Shown here piece after piece: positions 21,422 to 23,199 of a DNA stretch of 23,199 nucleotides. The DNA is from a virus. The first letter of the stretch is position 1. Every line of letters starts with the position of its first letter. The stretch lies in the IMG/VR virus record IMGVR_UViG_3300032011_000139, positions 1 to 23,199 of that record, one strand, 5' to 3'. A program made the position numbers and the translations under genes. The notes below the pieces were generated by a model, which saw only the letters and a list, made by a program, of their open reading frames with translations, made no database searches and had not been told where the DNA came from.

Positions 21422-23199
21422 ATGAGTTTTACAGTACCTACAGGAAGTAATTTTAATATGTTTACAGCTAGTTTAGCTGATACTCATTCTGTACAGTATA
21501 ATGTATCAAGATCTCTTGAAGGAATAATATCAGCATTTTCTGCTTCCTCTTTTAATGATTTTATATCGGCTTCTAAAACTGATGATTTTGGTGATGGAAC
21601 TTTATCTGGGTCTTTATCTGCATCTTTAGTAATATCTTCTTCATTTCAATTTAAAGGCTTTCCTGTAACCGCTACCCCTACAATGACAGCAACAGTAACA
21701 CCGTCTGTGACTGCTGGTGCTTCTGCTACACCAACCCCTACTATATCAAACACACCTACACCTACTAGTACCGTAACCCCTACCGTGACAGCTCCTGCTA
21801 CTGCTACTCCTACGAATACTCCGACTAATACTGTAACTCCAACAACTACTGCAACAGTAACCCCTACTATATCTTTAACTGCAACAGTAACCCCTACGAA
21901 CACCCCTACAAATACTGTTACTCCTACTCCTACAGATCCACTAGATAGTACTAATGTAAGAATATCTGTAAGTGCTTCTTCTGCTTGTAACTCAGGAGAA
22001 GGAACATCAGCTGTAATAACTATATTTGATCAACCTAGTTTACAGAACGGAGATGTACTTTATTCTTCTTCTAATGCTTCTTCAGTAATAACATTTAGCC
22101 ATTTACAAACTAAACTATCTACCGGAGCCAATACTATATTTATGGCTTCAGCCAGCGTTGTGTACACACTAAACGTTACTGGATCTCCTGTAACTAACTC
22201 TACTTATGTTTTATCTACAGGAACTTGCCCTACCCCGACTCCTACCCCAACCATAACTCCTACCAAGACACCAACTAATACTCCTACGAGCACAGTAACC
22301 CCTACCAAAACTTCTACTGCAACTCCATCAGCAACTGCTACTAATACTGCTACCCCGACAGTCACTCCATCTCCTTCTAATCCTTTAGATGCTTCTAACT
22401 ATAGATTAGCAACTAGTGCCTCAGCAGCTTGTCATACCGGAGAAGGTCCTTCAGTTGTTATAGCTATATATGATGCCGATCAACCATTAGAAACTGGTGA
22501 ACTATTGTATGAGAATTCTGGAGGTACAGATAAATGGACATTTGCAGAATTACAAGCTCTTGTTACATCATCAGCAAATACTTTATTTGTACAATCAGGA
22601 AGTATAGTCTATACAGTAAAGCATAATGAAGCAGAATCAGCAGCATTTGTATCAGGATCAGGTGCATGCCCTACCCCTACACCAACTCCAACAGCTAGCC
22701 CTACAGCAACAGCTACTCCAACACCAACTGTTACCGCTACAGTAACTCCAACAAACACTCCTACTAACACTGTAACATCAACAGTCACACCAACCAACAC
22801 CCCTACCAATACTGTTACCGCAACAGTAACTCCTACTATATCTTTAACAACGACAATTACCCCTACCGGTACCCCAACCAATACGCCTACCAACACCGTA
22901 ACTCCTTCTGAGACTCCCACTAACACTGTAACACCGACTGTTACACCTACAATATCTGATACTCCTACTGCAACACCAACCGTTACACCAACTGAAACAG
23001 CTACATCAACTGTAACTCCAACCAATACCCCTACTAATACAGTTACACCTTCTGAGACTCCAACCCTTACTCCAACCAAATCTGATACAGCAACTCCTAC
23101 TCCTACAACAACTGCTACAGTAACTCCTACTATATCTGATACACCGACTAATACTCCTACAGCAACTATTACGCCAACAATATCTGATACGCCAACTGA
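21422..23199 (+). CDS. Large TP-linker adhesin with repeated 97-aa domains, 3' end outside window
   Basis: I read ATG 21422 through at least 592 codons without a stop; the last two bases begin another codon, so the gene continues. Residues 1-80 are the anchor domain shared with the upstream gene (FNMFTASLADTHSVQYN, SSFNDFISAS, QFKGFP). Linker TP1 spans 81-171. Domain D1 (172-269) and domain D2 (320-416) are homologous, each with two cysteines, a C-x-x-GEG motif and a C-P-T-P-T-P-T exit. TP2 (270-319) lies between them, and TP3 (417-592+) contains [13 protein letters not shown] and TPTISDTPT units. It looks like a beads-on-string adhesin. The antisense ORFs here are artefacts of the repeat. 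Confidence 0.75.
   Translation, partial: MSFTVPTGSNFNMFTASLADTHSVQYNVSRSLEGIISAFSASSFNDFISASKTDDFGDGTLSGSLSASLVISSSFQFKGFPVTATPTMTATVTPSVTAGASATPTPTISNTPTPTSTVTPTVTAPATATPTNTPTNTVTPTTTATVTPTISLTATVTPTNTPTNTVTPTPTDPLDSTNVRISVSASSACNSGEGTSAVITIFDQPSLQNGDVLYSSSNASSVITFSHLQTKLSTGANTIFMASASVVYTLNVTGSPVTNSTYVLSTGTCPTPTPTPTITPTKTPTNTPTSTVTPTKTSTATPSATATNTATPTVTPSPSNPLDASNYRLATSASAACHTGEGPSVVIAIYDADQPLETGELLYENSGGTDKWTFAELQALVTSSANTLFVQSGSIVYTVKHNEAESAAFVSGSGACPTPTPTPTASPTATATPTPTVTATVTPTNTPTNTVTSTVTPTNTPTNTVTATVTPTISLTTTITPTGTPTNTPTNTVTPSETPTNTVTPTVTPTISDTPTATPTVTPTETATSTVTPTNTPTNTVTPSETPTLTPTKSDTATPTPTTTATVTPTISDTPTNTPTATITPTISDTPT
21662..21937 (+). repeat. Thr/Pro-coding repeat tract TP1
   Basis: About 90 codons between the anchor domain and domain D1. 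It includes two [12 protein letters not shown] units and a TVTPTISLTATVTP segment that recurs in variant form in TP3. Codon choice varies from copy to copy. Confidence 0.85.
22229..22378 (+). repeat. Thr/Pro-coding repeat tract TP2
   Basis: About 50 codons joining D1 to D2, starting right after the last cysteine of D1 (CPTPTPTPTITPTKTPTNTPT) and ending in VTPSPS before NPLD of D2. Confidence 0.85.
22670..23199 (+). repeat. Thr/Pro-coding repeat tract TP3, runs off window
   Basis: At least 176 codons after the last cysteine of D2. Units such as [13 protein letters not shown] (twice in a row near the start, again later), TPSETPT and TPTISDTPT recur with substitutions, suggesting growth by duplication followed by drift. 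Confidence 0.85.

Noticed and set aside
21646-21903. Minus-strand ORF with VGVTVAV repeats
   Set aside because: Same artefact, antisense to the TP1 linker.
22609-23079. Long minus-strand ORF rich in Gly and Val (VGVTVGV repeats)
   Set aside because: It is the exact reverse of the TP-coding repeat tract; ACN/CCN codons read backwards give GTN/GGN. It has no leader and is antisense to a clear gene.
20807-23199. CRISPR array or tandem DNA satellite
   Set aside because: Repeats are degenerate in DNA, in one open frame and without unique spacers; they are coding linkers.
20567-23199. Diversity-generating retroelement target
   Set aside because: No reverse transcriptase, template repeat or adenine-biased variable region is visible in the window; it could only be considered if found outside it.

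Overview
The window looks like part of a tailed, contractile (myovirus, T4-related) double-stranded DNA phage genome. The evidence is a gp55-like late sigma factor followed by a run of same-strand baseplate and tail genes, including clear gp25-like and gp6-like wedge proteins and a peptidase S74 fibre chaperone. The DNA is AT-rich. Start codons lie in A/T-rich leaders without convincing Shine-Dalgarno sequences, and one gene encodes a lipoprotein whose cysteine is followed by acidic residues. Both features point to a Bacteroidetes (probably aquatic flavobacterial) host. The host is inferred, not shown.

Left part (1-4909), accessory region. It begins with the 3' end of a lipocalin-like gene, then a tRNA-like element whose anticodon arm carries about 70 extra bases, then a short operon of ATGA-overlapping small genes ending in an uncharacterised 252-aa protein. 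After a 393-base gene-poor stretch come small membrane proteins, one short gene on the minus strand (2718-2873), several unknown proteins and a predicted surface lipoprotein. Three near-identical sigma70-spaced promoters (TTGnnnTTCCGA-N11-TATnTT) stand before genes here. One of them shows that the gene after it starts at 3587 rather than at an upstream TTG.

Middle part (4910-7025). An HD-domain phosphohydrolase, a membrane-anchored small protein and a gp55-like late sigma factor overlap or abut as one operon. They are followed by a small acidic protein. AT-rich, late-promoter-like boxes (TATAAATA, TATTTATA) occur in the few intergenic gaps.

Right part (7028-23199), the virion module, all on the plus strand with almost no spacing. 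The order is spike-like protein, internal structural protein, small coiled-coil protein, gp25-like wedge, gp6-like wedge, beta-rich structural protein, small coiled-coil protein, a 1004-aa wedge-like protein, several beta-rich structural proteins, a minimal S74 chaperone fibre, and two paralogous Thr/Pro-linker proteins. The second of these runs off the window.

The most notable observation is a modular adhesin-like system. The two last genes share an 80-residue N-terminal anchor, carry long TP-repeat linkers, and end in, or are interrupted by, different cysteine-containing beta domains. One of those domains, with six conserved cysteines, is also fused through a TP linker to the C-terminus of the 1004-aa baseplate protein. 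All functional calls come from reading motifs by eye; no database search was run.
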